Part shown: piece after piece, positions 1 through 12,311 of the stretch
How the letters are laid out: each line of letters starts with the position of its first letter
How positions within the stretch are numbered: the first letter of the stretch is position 1
Assembly (NCBI RefSeq): GCF_000346465.2
Contig: NC_034009.1
Coordinates: forward strand, 7,821,921-7,885,920
From: Prunus persica
Lineage: Eukaryota > Streptophyta > Magnoliopsida > Rosales > Rosaceae
Direction of reading: 5' to 3'
DNA: 64,000 bases
Position numbers and translations under genes: made by a program
The notes under the pieces: generated by a model
What the model saw: only the letters and a program-made list of their open reading frames with translations
What the model was told of the DNA's origin: nothing
The model's database searches: none

Positions 1-363
1 CTCTCCCTCTCTCGTCCCTCTTTTCTTCGATAACAAGGAAGCCCACTCTCCTTCTCTCTCCTTCTTTTCTCTCTTTCCCCCCTTTCTTCAAGAACAAAAT
101 CCAGATCTGGGTTTTTAAAAAAGAGTTTTCAAGTTTGAGTGTTGCTTGGCTATCAGCCATGGGGGCCAGTGCAGTGGTGGATGGTGTGGGTGGTGGTGGG
201 GCTGTGGGGCTGGAGTGCAGAGATGGGCTGAATTTTTTTGAACAGAACTTGATGGCAAAAACTACTTGTGAGCACACTTATTCACCTTAAGAATCACGAA
301 TGACTCAAAAAAACATAAAAGATGCAATATGATAATCTCAAGGATGTTTTGCAATAAAAAGCC
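1..363 (+). repeat. Terminal part of a Mutator-like element, cut by window edge
   Basis: Bases 258-363 closely resemble the right end of the Mutator-like element at 11305-12268 (its 12150-12268), including the terminal stretch around a TTTTGYRATAAAAAGCC motif. The preceding bases are pyrimidine-rich, then G-rich (160-220), and show no recognisable gene. The left end lies outside the window, so size and target duplication cannot be judged. Confidence 0.5.
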
Positions 364-486
364 TTATTTTATCGAAAGTTGAAAATCTATAACTACCTCT
401 TTATTATGTTCCAAATGTGACTTTTCTTTCTTCTAGGTATAAAGAAATAACCAGTAATTCACTCCGATATGTTGTTACACAGTGAA

Positions 487-3400
487 TTAACTTTTGCTTG
501 ATGAAACTGGTTTTAAACCATGTTTTAGAGCAGCCTTCCATACTACGTCAATTCTGTCGACATCAAGAGCCCCAACTTCATGGTGAGTCCAGCCTTCTAG
601 CAGATGAACCACGCCACCAGCATGACATGCATGAACCACTCCTCTGTCCATGGTGTACTACATTGCATTTTCCAATATTACCACAAATTATCGTCAATGA
701 TTGATAGGTTATATAATTGATAAAAAATTTAGACGACATATTAAGAGGATATATGTGATTATGTCACATAATGAGGTGGCTAAAGACACTATTAGTGCCT
801 AATAGCATAATTGACACGAATAACCGTGAATGTTTGCTATTAGGTATTTATAATGCTTTTAGCCATCTCATTTTGTGTCATAGATGTGGCTATTAAACGG
901 GCCAACCATGTAAATCAAGCCAATGTTACCCAACAAAAGTCTTAAAAAACTAATAAGAAAAAAGCTTAGTTACCTCACAGCAGCCAAGCCCTTGAACATC
1001 ATCAGGTAGTCTCATGGCTGCAAGATCACCATAAGTGCAGTCTCTTCTGAAATGCAAGATGGGTGGCACAACAAACTGATGAAAATGTGCACCACTTGGG
1101 GCCCAACGTTGCTCTCTTGGTGTGATCCATTTGCCAACAATCCATGCCTGTCATTAATTGGTACCAACAATAATTCATATTAATTAGACTCACAAACAAA
1201 TACTCATGCTTCATTAGACCAAAACGTCGTACAGAACTTTATAATTAAGCACTATGATTAAAAGGTGCCTTAAGATTTAGGGGCAACGTACACATATAGG
1301 GCTGCAGTGCAGGATGTGGCAAACAATAATCGCTTACCTTACAATTGCGGGCAGCTTGGTACTTTGTGACTTGGACAAGGTAGTGTTGGCAATCTGCTGG
1401 CGCTTCCTTCTGAATCTTTTGAAATCTCTCTGTTGACATAGTCAGCATCTGGGCCAAACATCATTGATTAATTAATAAACCTATGAAGAACTATAGCAAT
1501 TAATCAATTTCCTAGAAGCACTTAGAATTTTTTTGGAGGAAAAAAGTGCTTCTACAGAAGAAGTGCAAAACATGCCTTAACATGAACACATGATCACCTT
1601 CATAAGTAAATGAGGAAAAAGGAAATAATATACTTACAAGGACTCGAACTTTCCTACGGCAAAGGTAGAGGGCAATGGCTCTTCCAAGCTTGGAGGTAGC
1701 TCCACTTAGAAACACCTCTTCGACATCCTTCGGGATCTCGTTGAGAATAACAGCTGCAGTTAAGGTGTTCCCATGGACAACTCGAACTCTAAGGTCTGGA
1801 TGCTTGTTCACAAAGAGTGTTCCACCACCATTCAGTCCTTCGTTCTACATTAAGAAAATGAACAGTTAAATTAATATTTTTAATTTGAATTTACTTTATT
1901 TATTTATTTTTACTTTCCAAATTTGAGGACTAACAACCTCAACCTCCTACTCATGTCATTCATCTTGCCCGCCACTTGTGGGAGGATGTTACCTCTCTTG
2001 CTAGGTCAGGTCAAGAACATGAATGACCTAAAGTTTTGGTAAAAATAACAATAATTAAAATAATAAAAAACCATATTCACATTTTTTTATATTAAACCAA
2101 AACAAATTTCACATTTTTAATTAATATGTTAAAGTGGCATTTGGTTGGTGCAGTGTTTAGTTTTTAAAGCATCCATCACGATTCTTAAATGCTAATGTTA
2201 TGTGCAGTAAAAACATGTGCATTCGTTTTTGGTGTGGGGTGTTTGGCAGATCAGAAATATCATTCAGAGAGTTAATAATATTAGTACGGCCAACAACCAA
2301 ACTCAGAATTCATCACACCGGATTGAATATTTTTAACTCCGAAAGAAAACTGATACCAACCTTATTTAATGCAGCAAGGCTGATGACCTTGACCCCCATC
2401 TTGTCAGCTCTAAGGATTGCGTGCTCTATTTGCTTATTGATACCGTCTAGGGCAAATGGTAAAAAGTACTGCAAGGTAAAAAAAACAAATTTTTTTAAGA
2501 AAAACATTGCATTAATTAAAATCACAAAAAATTTTAAAAAAAATATTACGAGGGCAAACCTGAAAGCCATATCTAGGCACAGCCCATGTCTGGTGCAAGC
2601 GGCCTCTGAGGTTGTAAAAGGTAATTAAAAAAGTTTTAGCCCATGCCCACATTGCTAGCATGAATGCTATGCCGAAAGGCCAGAAACCCACCAAGAAGAA
2701 TCTCATGGTGAAGGGCAGTGATGAGAACGATCGGAAAACAAACGGCACGTGCAAAGAAGACGACAGATCCACCACGTGTGCGAGGAAAACGAAGTCCGGT
2801 GCCCTCCCATTTTTACCTGCAACATTAAGGATGAAAATGTGCAAAGTTTTCAGTGACCTTTCTGTTATTGTCCGTGCATTAATAATTTATTAAAGTTGAG
2901 AGGCATACATGGTCAATTATTGTCAACGAATTATGACCATATTATTTTGGACATCACTTGTAGGACCTATGAATAATGTTCAACCTTCCCATATTGTTTT
3001 GTTACAACATTTCTTTTGATGTCAATGTCACTATGAAAAAGAAAAAGAAAATATTTTGGATGAAAGTAACTTTTAAATTATCCACCTGCATTTAAGCTCA
3101 TCTCTTTGTGTAGTCCCCATGATTTGCTGTTCAGGGTCTTCCCCAGTGCATCAAAGAGAGGCATAAAAAGGCAGAAATTGGTGTCCATTTCTGTGTGGTG
3201 CAGGCTGTGGTATCTGCAAGACATATGAAACTGATTTTTAATTTACTAAATTGGTGCATGAAAATTACTATTTTCAAGGTAAACACGCCCCAGAATTATA
3301 AATTTAAAAACAATAAATCATTTATTACCTAAAAGTTATTTTTCCATATATAAAATCAATCACAGTAAGTTTCCCATTTACAGAAAAAAGTTTCATTTCC

Positions 3401-4598
3401 TTCTCTTCTGGAGGCAACATACACTATTTAAAGATTGGGCTTCTTTTTTGGGTTTGAAGGTACAAAAATATGTCATATGAAGATGAAATTAGTTAAAAGT
3501 ATGCATTAATTTATATATAATTGTGGGTACTTACGTTGGAGTGTAGAGAAGATATCTGAGAAAGGGAGCTTTCTCAAACAGTTTATGAGAAATCACTTCA
3601 ACATTGGAATGCCCCAAACATCTCAGAAAATCAAAAACCAAAACATATCCGTAGATCGCGAAGATTGATCCACAACCCATCAGAGTGGTACCAAGAACTG
3701 GAATTCCAACAATTGCACCTAAAACCAGATGCTCCAGAAGTGTTGCACTTCCAGCTGAACAAAAATAATTCATAAATTAATCAGTCAATATAACTAAAGA
3801 GAGAAAAAAAAATGAAAGAAGAATTTATAAATCGGTGCTCATATTAATGATCTTACCTGTAAAGGGCTGCGGTATTGGAGAGGAATGGTGAAGTGAATGG
3901 TAGTTTTCAAAAAAGTAGTTGCCATGGAAACGTCTATGCATCCAGTAATATAAAGGCTCTGAAACTCCCACGTGCAGCACCAGTGTCGAAATAAAGCCGA
4001 TTGTGTTCCACAAGGGAAGGTTTTGAAGAAATGGAAGCAAATAGCAGGCCGTGGAGGCAATTAGACCTTGGAGAATTATGAAATTATCCCTGCCAAATTT
4101 TTTTTATAATAAATTTAAAAAAAAATGAAAAAATTAGATCCAAAATTAAATTAAACAAATAATAAATAAAAGTGAAAATATATATGAAATTAATTGATTA
4201 ATTACCAGTCCCATTCCTTGTCAATCTGCTTGAAATCAACCCCTTGTTGGAGAATCCGACGAGTTCTTGTTAGGAAAAGCATGTTGGTGTAACTACTCCA
4301 TAGCTGATGAACTGTGCCTCTAAGTGCACATAATATGAGAATATGGAGACACCAGCTGTTCATGAGGACCTTGAGGGGATCCTCATGAATTATTGAGTAC
4401 AAGGCTTTTCCAATCAGAGGTCCAAACAGCAGATACTAATTTCCAAATCCAAAAACAAAACCAGACCCAAATCAGTAACAAGCTATTAAAAGATGCAGAA
4501 GATGTAAAATTTAACAGAAAACAAATATATTGGATCAGTTTCTATACCTTGTAGGAGCCTAAGAACTCCCAAGGCCAAGCAGTCAAAGGAGCAGCCAT
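487..4598 (-). CDS. CER1: CER1, very-long-chain aldehyde decarbonylase / alkane synthase
   Basis: This enzyme makes very-long-chain alkanes for cuticular wax in the epidermal ER, acting with CER3 and cytochrome b5 in the known family. I assembled 11 coding exons on the minus strand: 4548-4598, 4206-4435, 3857-4089, 3535-3754, 3086-3213, 2560-2816, 2361-2468, 1638-1844, 1338-1448, 974-1147 and 487-657. All introns are GT-AG and the total is 1890 nt, or 629 aa, the usual CER1 length. The protein starts [17 protein letters not shown]. The di-iron histidine boxes of the fatty-acid-hydroxylase domain are visible: HRRFH near residue 145, HSLHH near 158 and a second HSLHH near 247, with hydrophobic segments before them. 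The C-terminal half is the WAX2-type domain (exons 6-11), with the [17 protein letters not shown] and [12 protein letters not shown] motifs and an end at about KPVSSSKS. No frameshift or stop was found, so the gene looks functional. The paralogues CER1-LIKE and CER3 are less likely because the His boxes and WAX2 motifs fit CER1 best. Confidence 0.93.
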
Positions 4599-4840
4599 AT
4601 TTCACCCTACAAAAACAAATCTTCTCTACAGGTTTCTGATGATCTCACCAAGATCTTTTTTTCTTTTTTTTTCTGATCAAAGGCACACAAAGATGGTTGG
4701 AGAGAGATGATAAAGAGCGGGCAGGGCTAGCTGGCTGAAGAGAGAAAGATCTCAAGAGAGTTTATCATCACTTTGCGTTTTGAAATTGGCTAGCAAAAAA
4801 TTGTGTGGCTCTATTTCTTGTCCACAACTTTAATTAGATG

Positions 4841-4842
<2 letters not shown>

Positions 4843-4882
<40 letters not shown>
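4843..4882. repeat. (TC)20 microsatellite upstream of CER1
   Basis: An uninterrupted TC dinucleotide run of 40 bases lies 245 bp upstream of the CER1 start codon. Read in the CER1 direction it is a GA repeat, probably within the 5' UTR or core promoter. It is likely polymorphic in length. Confidence 0.95.
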
Positions 4883-4886
<4 letters not shown>

Positions 4887-4967
4887 GATATATGTGGTGT
4901 TATGTTATCGCACAAAGCTAGTCAACAAAAGTGCCGTTATGATTTTATTTTTCTCCAAACCCTCAAG

Positions 4968-4978
4968 GGCCTTATATA
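4968..4978 (-). promoter_or_regulatory. Possible TATA box of CER1
   Basis: On the minus strand this reads CTATATAAGG, about 370 bp upstream of the ATG. It is the best TATA match in the proximal upstream region. It would place the GA repeat inside the 5' leader. No transcript evidence is available. Confidence 0.4.
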
Positions 4979-5082
4979 GATCAAAGAATCAAAGGATGCA
5001 CATCAAAGACAGTTAGGGTTCTTAATCAATCTCTATCTTTTTTCATATACATGTAGCTTTGCTTCTTCCTTGTCCTGCTGTA

Positions 5083-6206
5083 TGTCAGCTTTTAGACGGT
5101 CGCCAGTCACCTCCCCAACCCCTTATAGGGCTCTTGTTGTATTCTATGAACTTCTACGCGTTCTCATTTTCACACCATATTTGACGAAAACGGACCACAG
5201 CTGTAGAGTGATGGCCTAAAAATCCCACCCCCTAAAATAATTAATGCCTCATATGGTTGGGAGCTTGGGAGTCGGCGAGGACCTTTCGCCCTGTCTGGGT
5301 TGTTTTCGTAATTTCCTAGTCTGCTGTGACATTTGATTTCATCATCAATGTTAAAGTAGCATCAGACCTCAGTTATTAAAGAACAATGCTAGCCCCTGTT
5401 GATATGGGCAGTCTGGTGTTAAAGAACCAAGGGTACCGTTGGTAAATTCCCACGTCATTTATATGTTAGGGCAAAAGTATACCCAAGTTTACCTAATATT
5501 TGAATGCCTTAACCCTAATTAATGTACATGTACATGTACATTCAACCAAAAAAGAGAAAAATTGTCTATGTACATGTACTCTATCTTATACTCAACCTAA
5601 GCCCTTGTGTCGATCCACTATGGATCTAGCCCGAAAACGCTCAACTCAAACACTTCATTTTTCATACGTGTTCATGTCCTGTTATCGTGTCGTTGTACAT
5701 GATTCTTCTAGATCTAGTAGAGTGGTCGTGAGGTGCAATATGTTGAGTACGTGTGTGGTAGAAATCATTTAATACATTTCTCACATCAATAATATTTTGA
5801 CTTCAACAGGTTGATATTGCTTAAGTTTCCTTTCATGGGTGGAATTTGAGACATTCTAACATTTGAAAAATAAATTCCACTACATGAAAAAAAATAATTG
5901 ATTGATATAAAGAATTTTGTTAAGTTAAATCACAAGTATTTGTATCAGCTAGCTCTTGATCAAGTGATGATACTTCTCTTATAAACGTTAACACATATCT
6001 CATGTTCAAATCTTCTCTTTTCGTTGATAGGAAAAAATATCAAGTATTTGTTCCGAATATGACTATTAATTTTGTCTTTTATTTACAGGTGATGAACACC
6101 AAGAAAGGACAAAATAGGACGATAGAATAGGAAACAGATTAATGCAACTTTCTTGTTTGGAGTAGGTCGTTGACATTAAATATGTGATGATTTTCCCTAG
6201 CTAAGT
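5083..6206. other. Intergenic, no gene seen
   Basis: AT-rich spacer upstream of CER1. The only structure noticed is a short run of GTACAT units around 5523-5540 with another near 5568-5578. No open frame here shows family resemblance. Confidence 0.6.
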
Positions 6207-6578
6207 TTGACTATAAGACTTGATTTGGTTGAAATACTGGCAGGCTTTCTACCATCGCTCCAACTAACTGAAAAGAAATTAGACTGGTATTGGACCAAAC
6301 AAAAAAGATTTAGTTGTAAGCAGAATAATTTTGGAGACAAAATTCCCACCACTCTAGCAAAGTTTTCGATTCAATGGGAGCCACCGCCCCCTGGTTGGCT
6401 AAAGATTAATTTTGATGGCTATGTTCGCAACAGAATGGCTTCAGTTGGTTTTATCATTCGTGATGCGGATGGTCATCTTTTGTCAGCAGGTGCGAAGAAT
6501 ATTGGGGAGGCTATTATGACGGTTGCTGAATGCATTGCACCTCGACATGGCTTAGCCTATGCTATTCACAATGGATGA
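6207..6578 (+). pseudogene. Fragment of plant RNase H-like (RVT_3) domain
   Basis: A 123-codon open frame whose second half matches the plant RNase H-like domain found in non-LTR retrotransposons and in many degenerate genomic copies. It begins at roughly residue 50 with a WEPPPPGWLKINFDG motif carrying the first catalytic Asp, followed by VGFIIRDADGHLL and AECIAPRHGLAYAI carrying the Glu. The frame stops before the third catalytic Asp and the rest of the domain, and no reverse transcriptase is next to it. It is probably a dead fragment. The first ~45 codons look unrelated and the ATG is unlikely to be a real start. Confidence 0.65.
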
Positions 6579-7373
6579 CGTAGGATATATTGGATATGTA
6601 GTTGTATGAGAATGGCTAGGTAGGATAAAAGATGCTTCAAGGTGTGTATGAACATGGATGGATTCAAGATTTCAAAATGAGGTAGGCTAAATTTACCTTA
6701 CGTACAAATCTACTAAAATGATAGATTACTCGACGGTACGAGTGAATGTCATCGATAACAAAAAATATACAGGAATGAGCCCCTCAAAATGCATCTAGTA
6801 CAACCTTAAATAAAAACAACATTAAACTAAAAGAAAAAAGTCGTTAATTTTTTTTTTTAATACAAGTGATAGTTTAAAGAGGAATAAGGTTTCTCACACA
6901 CACATATACTAATAAATAATATATTCATAATGATATTGATAGATTAATAAAAAATATATATATACAAGCAATTAATAAATAATTTTGTGAGTAAAAGATT
7001 AAGTAAAATTAAAGAGTGGTAAATGATTTTGGTGGTGTGAAAATTTTGAAGAAATATGTGGGTTTTATAGGGAAAATTGAATAGTACAAAAAATTTATTA
7101 ATTAAAAGAAAGAAAATTGAAGTTAGTAGTAATTTTCAAAAATTTGTCATTGGTATTAATTGCACTTATAGAATTGAATCATGCTTGAGTAGTTGGAGCA
7201 GCTTCAATGAGTGTGAGTATTACTTTTTTAAAACTAATTGTTGGATGAGCAAAGGTTGGTTGAGTATATGGGCGTTGATGAGCAAGTAGATATAGCAACT
7301 GCGTTGATGAGCAAGTAGATATAGCAGTTGCGCTGAGGAGAGTGAAGCAGCTCCTGAGAGAGGGTGTGTGAGG
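6579..7373. other. AT-rich spacer, no gene seen
   Basis: Low-complexity AT-rich sequence. A short direct duplication (GTTGATGAGCAAGTAGATAT) occurs around 7274-7324. It is otherwise featureless. Confidence 0.5.
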
Positions 7374-7963
7374 TAGGGGTGGGCACTCAAACCGGCGAAC
7401 CGGAAATCCAAACCAAACCGCACCGAACCAAACCGGAAAAAAATCGAGTTGACCAAAAAGTCAAAAACCGGTCAAAAACCGAACCGGACCGGTTTGGACC
7501 GGTTCCGGATCCGGTTCCATGTCTTCAAAAACCGAACCGGGCCGAACCGAACCGGTGAAACTAAAAAAATATATAATTTCAATATATATATTTATATTTA
7601 ATGCTATATTTTTAATTTCACTAAAAAAAACATAATATTTATCCAAGTTCAATGTCAAAATATCTCTATTTTCTCACTTTAATATTTATTTTTTATATGA
7701 AATTGAATAATTTGTTAATTTTCAAGTAAAAAAATAATATTTCAGTTGAGAATTGTATTAAAAAGTAATTTAAAAAAATAATTTTTATAATCCGGTTCAA
7801 AACCGAACCGAACCGGAACCGGACCGAAACCGGTTCAAATCGAACCGGACAGTTTTTGAAATTTTTTTTATTAAAACCGAACCGAACCAAACCGGATGAA
7901 TAGTATTGGATCGGTTCTAATTTGAGGCAAAAACCAGTCCAAACCGAACCGTGCCCACCCCTA
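7374..7963. mobile_element. hAT-type non-autonomous element, 590 bp, 8-bp TSD
   Basis: The element begins TAGGGGTGGGCAC and ends with its exact reverse complement. It is flanked on both sides by the 8-bp direct repeat GTGTGAGG (7366-7373 and 7964-7971), the size made by hAT transposases. Both subterminal regions are packed with ACCGAACCGG-type repeats (7390-7560 and 7795-7945) in a palindromic arrangement, as in hAT elements that carry transposase-binding motifs. The AT-rich centre has no coding capacity. Family assignment rests on TIR and TSD length. Confidence 0.88.
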
Positions 7964-8450
7964 GTGTGAGGTGTGCTTGGGTGGGCTGGGGCATTGACGT
8001 TGGGCTATAAAAAAATCAAATCACCTGGGCTGTAGCCCAAGTTAGCATGTGCATAGGTTCATCCTTGGTTTCCGAAAATAGGATTTCTCTTTAGCGACAA
8101 AGTTACTCTGGATTTGAGCTGGACAGGGATGACTTATGTGCCCAGTACTTCCCGATTTTGCTTGGCCTTTGTGGGAAACCAGAATGATGTTGACCTAGCA
8201 ATTTTGGGGAATGTTTAGCAGAAGAGCTTCGACGTTATATATGACGTTGAAAGAGAAAATGTTGGATTTTCTCCCGTAGGATGTGCCTGAGCATGTACAT
8301 TCAACTATAGTCTATAGCTTCTAGTTAAAAGTACTACGTATATATACACATATGATTGCTTAATTACAAGGAAAATTTGGTTCAGCTATCTAATGTTAAA
8401 TCATTGTTGACAATGATCAATCGGTATTTTCATATCCCTACTTATTATGG

Positions 8451-8697
8451 AATAAAAACTAGGGAACATTGTCAATGAGGTCTAGCTCAGTGGAAAAATG
8501 TATTGATATGTAAATTATTAGTCTCAAGTTTGAACTCTCATGATACATTGATAGTGTGTGTGAGAACCGCGGCGTCCTCCTTGTAGTTTAGACCATTTGA
8601 ATTAAATAAAATAATAAATTTGGCTTTTCCACTTCAAATTATTTTATTCTTACTTTGTAACCCATCCTTATTAATCTCTAAATAAAAAACTAGGGAA
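8451..8697 (+). mobile_element. tRNA-derived SINE with target duplications
   Basis: The body runs from about 8467 to 8680. It has an A-box-like TAGCTCAGTGG near 8482 and a B-box-like AGTTTGAACTC near 8527, so an RNA polymerase III promoter of tRNA origin. Direct repeats of about 16 bp, AATAAAAACTAGGGAA (8451-8466) and AATAAAAAACTAGGGAA (8681-8697), flank it and look like L1-type target duplications. The same family recurs at 46258 and, degenerate, near 32683. Confidence 0.75.
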
Positions 8698-10492
8698 AAT
8701 TAGAATTCCTTTTCCCATTTAATTATTATATTTTTAGATTAACACCTTTGGCTTTTGAATTTGGACTAGAGGACTTTGAGTTTGATCCACACCAACATTA
8801 CATAATTAAGATGGTATGCATGCCATTATTTTCCTGTTATTTATTAAAAAATTCTTATTCATTCTTTTTCAAATTTGACCCATTGCTCATGAGAATGTTT
8901 TTTTAGACAATTAAAACGATGTGACCTTGATTTCTAATAATCGATTGGATCGCTAAATTTATCTTCAATTTTTTTTTTAAAATTAATAGGGACCAATCAT
9001 CAAAAAAATTACTAGGGACCTTGATTTCTAATAATGGATTGGATCGTCGAAGTTATCTTCTTTTTTATTTTAAATTACTATAATAAGTTCAAATGTACCT
9101 ATGAGTTTTTTAATGCTATAGGCATCAACTAGTTTACCAACATTTTAACACCAACTGATGTGGTACATGATATGACAATCCATGTCACTTGCTATATCAT
9201 CTATTTTAACTTGCTTTAATTTTTCTTTAACTTTTATCAACTCAATTTTCTAATTAGTTTTTGAGTCCTACTCAAGAACCACATGCAACGACTTCGTCCA
9301 TCATCGCACCGATGCGACTACTATTGTATATCACCACCACCACAGTGCCGCCACCACCAGGCCGAATCATGAAACTTGAAAATTAACCATTCAGAGCCGC
9401 AAACCTCCATTGACTTTTGATGATATGCAATCAACTCATTATTCTTCAAATGTATTAATTGTGGTAGCAAATTTCTGCCTGGGTGAAATAAATGAAGAAC
9501 TTCACTCTACTTTAAAAGTTTAAATTATCTTCGAAAATTTCCTGCAAAACATCAGTTCAAAAAAAAAAATCTCCGGGAGATCGGTATTTTTCATGAAAGG
9601 TGTAGGAGAATTTTCAGAGAGAGAGAGAGAGAGAGGCATAGGGAGAGGCGTGTGAGCTGCTTAGGGTTTGGAATTCTAGGGTTGAGTTTCGAATTACCTC
9701 GTTTGCTGAATATCCTTGGCTATATATAGGAGAAATATCATGTAGCCACAATTCCTTTAGGAAAGGAATTATCCCATTTTCTCAAGGAGATGGAGGATAT
9801 CTTGGAAATTGAATGCAATGAGGATCTCTTGATTTGTGGAGATAATATCTATTTGATTTGTGGAGATATTATCTACTTTATGCCCATTAATAGGCTAATT
9901 AAATGAGGATTGAATCAACATAATTCATGTGACCTAGGGAAAGTTTGAACTTTGTTCTTATTTCCACGCGGCGTCACTGGAGTGGTCGCGGAAATATTGG
10001 CTCCCACAAATACCCCAGCTTATGCATGTCATGTGTGGGGAATGTAGGAGATATAATAATTGGGCTTTTTGTATTCTTTAAATTCCAATTTTTTATTTTA
10101 TTTTATTGGTCTTTAAATCCCAATTGCTGTTGGACTCCATGTAAAGAAAGGATCTTAAAATTTCCTTCTTGACATTGGACTCCTTCGTGTAAAGTTCAAC
10201 TCAAGTATTCAAAATCACATCAATATGAACTTCTAGAGAAGATTGGGAAGAATTAGAAGAGGGAGGTTAACTTATGGTTAATATTTATAGATTTATTTAT
10301 TTAAATATAAACATATATATTTTAGTGTTAGGATTGGGGATGGTGATGTCAATACCATCCCCTCCTCATACCCGTCAAGGATTTTTCAAGTTTGGGAATT
10401 CCCATACTCAATACCCGTTTGGCTTCAAAATCTCCCCCCGTTAAGGTTGGGGACCCGCCCCCGCGAGGATTTTTACCATCCCTAATTTTCAC
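8698..10492. other. AT-rich spacer with low-copy-looking debris
   Basis: No gene recognised. It contains an (AG)10 microsatellite (9616-9635), a short near-duplication of a GATTTGTGGAGATAATATCTA motif around 9832-9872, and a stretch of unknown repeat-like sequence at 10330-10480 with inverted GGGGATGG / CCATCCCC words. Confidence 0.45.
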
Positions 10493-10551
10493 AAAGGGCA
10501 CCTCAAAAGATAAGCCTACATAGAAATCCTTAGTTTTATTGTCGGTGCAAT
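10493..10551. repeat. 59-bp direct repeat, copy 1 (partner 12887-12945)
   Basis: Starts AAAGGGCACCTCAAAAGATA and ends GTCGGTGCAAT. It matches 12887-12945 with about one mismatch in the same orientation. The 2.3 kb between the copies holds the palindrome array and the Mutator-like element. It may mark the edges of an inserted or duplicated block. Confidence 0.75.
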
Positions 10552-10570
10552 GTGAAAATATATTTAAAGA

Positions 10571-12311
10571 GTATAGCTGCACGACTATACTCTAAAAATA
10601 GAAAAATTGAATTACTATTTATTGAGTAATATAATTCATGAAGTTAATTAAAATATTTAATACTAATTATTTACTAAAGAAATAATAATTAACATAATGC
10701 AAAGATAATATTTAATTACTAAAAATAAAATTTAAAAATTAATTAACCTAAACATACTAAGTTTATATTTATTTATTTTTAAAAAAATCACTTCCGACGA
10801 AAGTTCATTGGCAAATTTCTATCCCGGCGAAATTTGATGGATTAGACCTTTCCCGACAAAATTGCGTCGGTAGAGGCAACTTTCGTCGGGAGATGTCTAA
10901 TCCAGCAAAACTTTGCAGGCATAGACTTCTTTCGACGATATTTCATCGGGAGAGGTTTTCAATGTAAAAAATATTTAAAAATCGAGTACCGCTGCCCGGC
11001 TATACTAATTTGTTTTAAAATAAGACAAACCGAGTATAGCCGTGCAGCTTTACTATTTATACTCGTAAAAAAGAGGACCCATTGCGGTTAGACGCAACAT
11101 ATCAAAATAAGTATAGCCGACTGGCTGTACTGTTTTAAAAAAAAATTAAAAAAACTAGTATAGCCGTTCGGCTATACTATTTTTAAGGAAAAAAAAGAAA
11201 AAACTGAGTGTAGCCGAGCGGCTATACTATACACGTAAAAAAAAAAGGAATTAGGCGCCCACGTGTTAAACTAAGTATAGCCGCCCGGCTATACTATTTT
11301 TAAAGGTTTTTTTTTTTATCACAAAACGTTCCTGAGGTTTGATGTGGCACACATATGAACCTCACATATCCAATGATACGACGCCACGTGAATTAAATAA
11401 AAAATAAATTTAAAAAATTTAAAAACTATATAATAATAAAAACTGCAACTTCTCTCCTCTCTTTCCTATCTCCTCTCCCCATCTCGACCCACCCCTATCT
11501 CTCAACTTGATCCAAGTACTTCCATGACGGCTGGACTCTTCGCCACAACAAACCCCAACCCCACCCGTCTCATCCAATCCTCATACCTCACTTGCAAAGC
11601 CCCAAATATGACCCAATTCCTTTTCAGTAAATCCAAACAAAAACAGCAACACATCGATGACTGGATTTCAGAGAACATAGGACCAAGAACAGCAGCACAT
11701 CGCTTCAAAACCTCCTTCCCAAAACGATTGTTCCTATGGTTCCTCAAAGCCCAACAAATCCATCTTCAATTCAGAACCATTGTTCGTCATTATAAAATAT
11801 ATGTAGTTGATTGAAGAAGAAACCCAAAATGCCCACACCTTTTTATACATAAATCTTTCAAGATGCAAGCTATACACCCAAAATGAACAAAGACCTGATT
11901 TTGCAGACCCCAAACCATTATAGGTTGAGAGGTGGGGTGGGTCGGGGGGGAAGGGGAGAGGAGAGATTAGAGAGTTGTAGTTTTTTATTTTTGGTTTAAT
12001 TTAGTTTTTTTTAATAATATTTTCTAATTTTTAATATATTTTTTAAAATGCATTTTTTATTTAATTCATGTGGCATCATATCATTGGATATGTGAGGTCT
12101 ATATGTGTGCCACGTCATCAATCTAACAGATTTTTTAATGGAACCTAACAATAAGGACTACTTGCGAGCACGCATGTTAACCTTGAGGACCACGAATGAC
12201 ACAAAAAAATAAAAAAGATGCAATCTGATAGTTTTGCAAACCTCAATGACGTTTTGTGATAAAAAGCCATTTTTTAAATTAGAAAAAGTGAGTATGGCCT
12301 CCCGGCTATAC
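10571..12311. repeat. Array of eight 20-bp palindromes GTATAGCCGNNCGGCTATAC
   Basis: Near-perfect inverted repeats with 9-bp arms and a variable central dinucleotide occur at 10571, 10986, 11034, 11111, 11158, 11208, 11275 and 12292 (each 20 bp). Spacers are T/A homopolymer-rich and sometimes include CACGTG-type words. The Mutator-like element at 11305-12268 splits the last two copies. Six further copies lie at 59658-60000. No coding content is associated. Confidence 0.85.
11305..12268. mobile_element. Mutator-like non-autonomous element with long TIRs
   Basis: Outer ends GGTTTTT...ATCACAAAACGT and its reverse complement ACGTTTTGTGATAAAAAGCC form long terminal inverted repeats. The inversion continues inward over the AYATATCCAATGAT and CTCTCCTCTC/GAGAGGAGAG regions. 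The flanks ATTTTTAAA and ATTTTTTAAA are a likely 9-10-bp target duplication, typical of Mutator elements. The interior (about 11520-11850) is less AT-rich and has a 96-codon open frame at 11524-11814 without recognisable homology; it could be captured host sequence. Confidence 0.7.

Noticed and set aside
2200..2628. 142-codon plus-strand frame
   Set aside because: Opposite-strand shadow of CER1 exons 6-7 and the intron between them.
11524..11814. Host gene within the Mutator-like element
   Set aside because: The frame has no recognised domain or splice structure; noted only as possible captured DNA.
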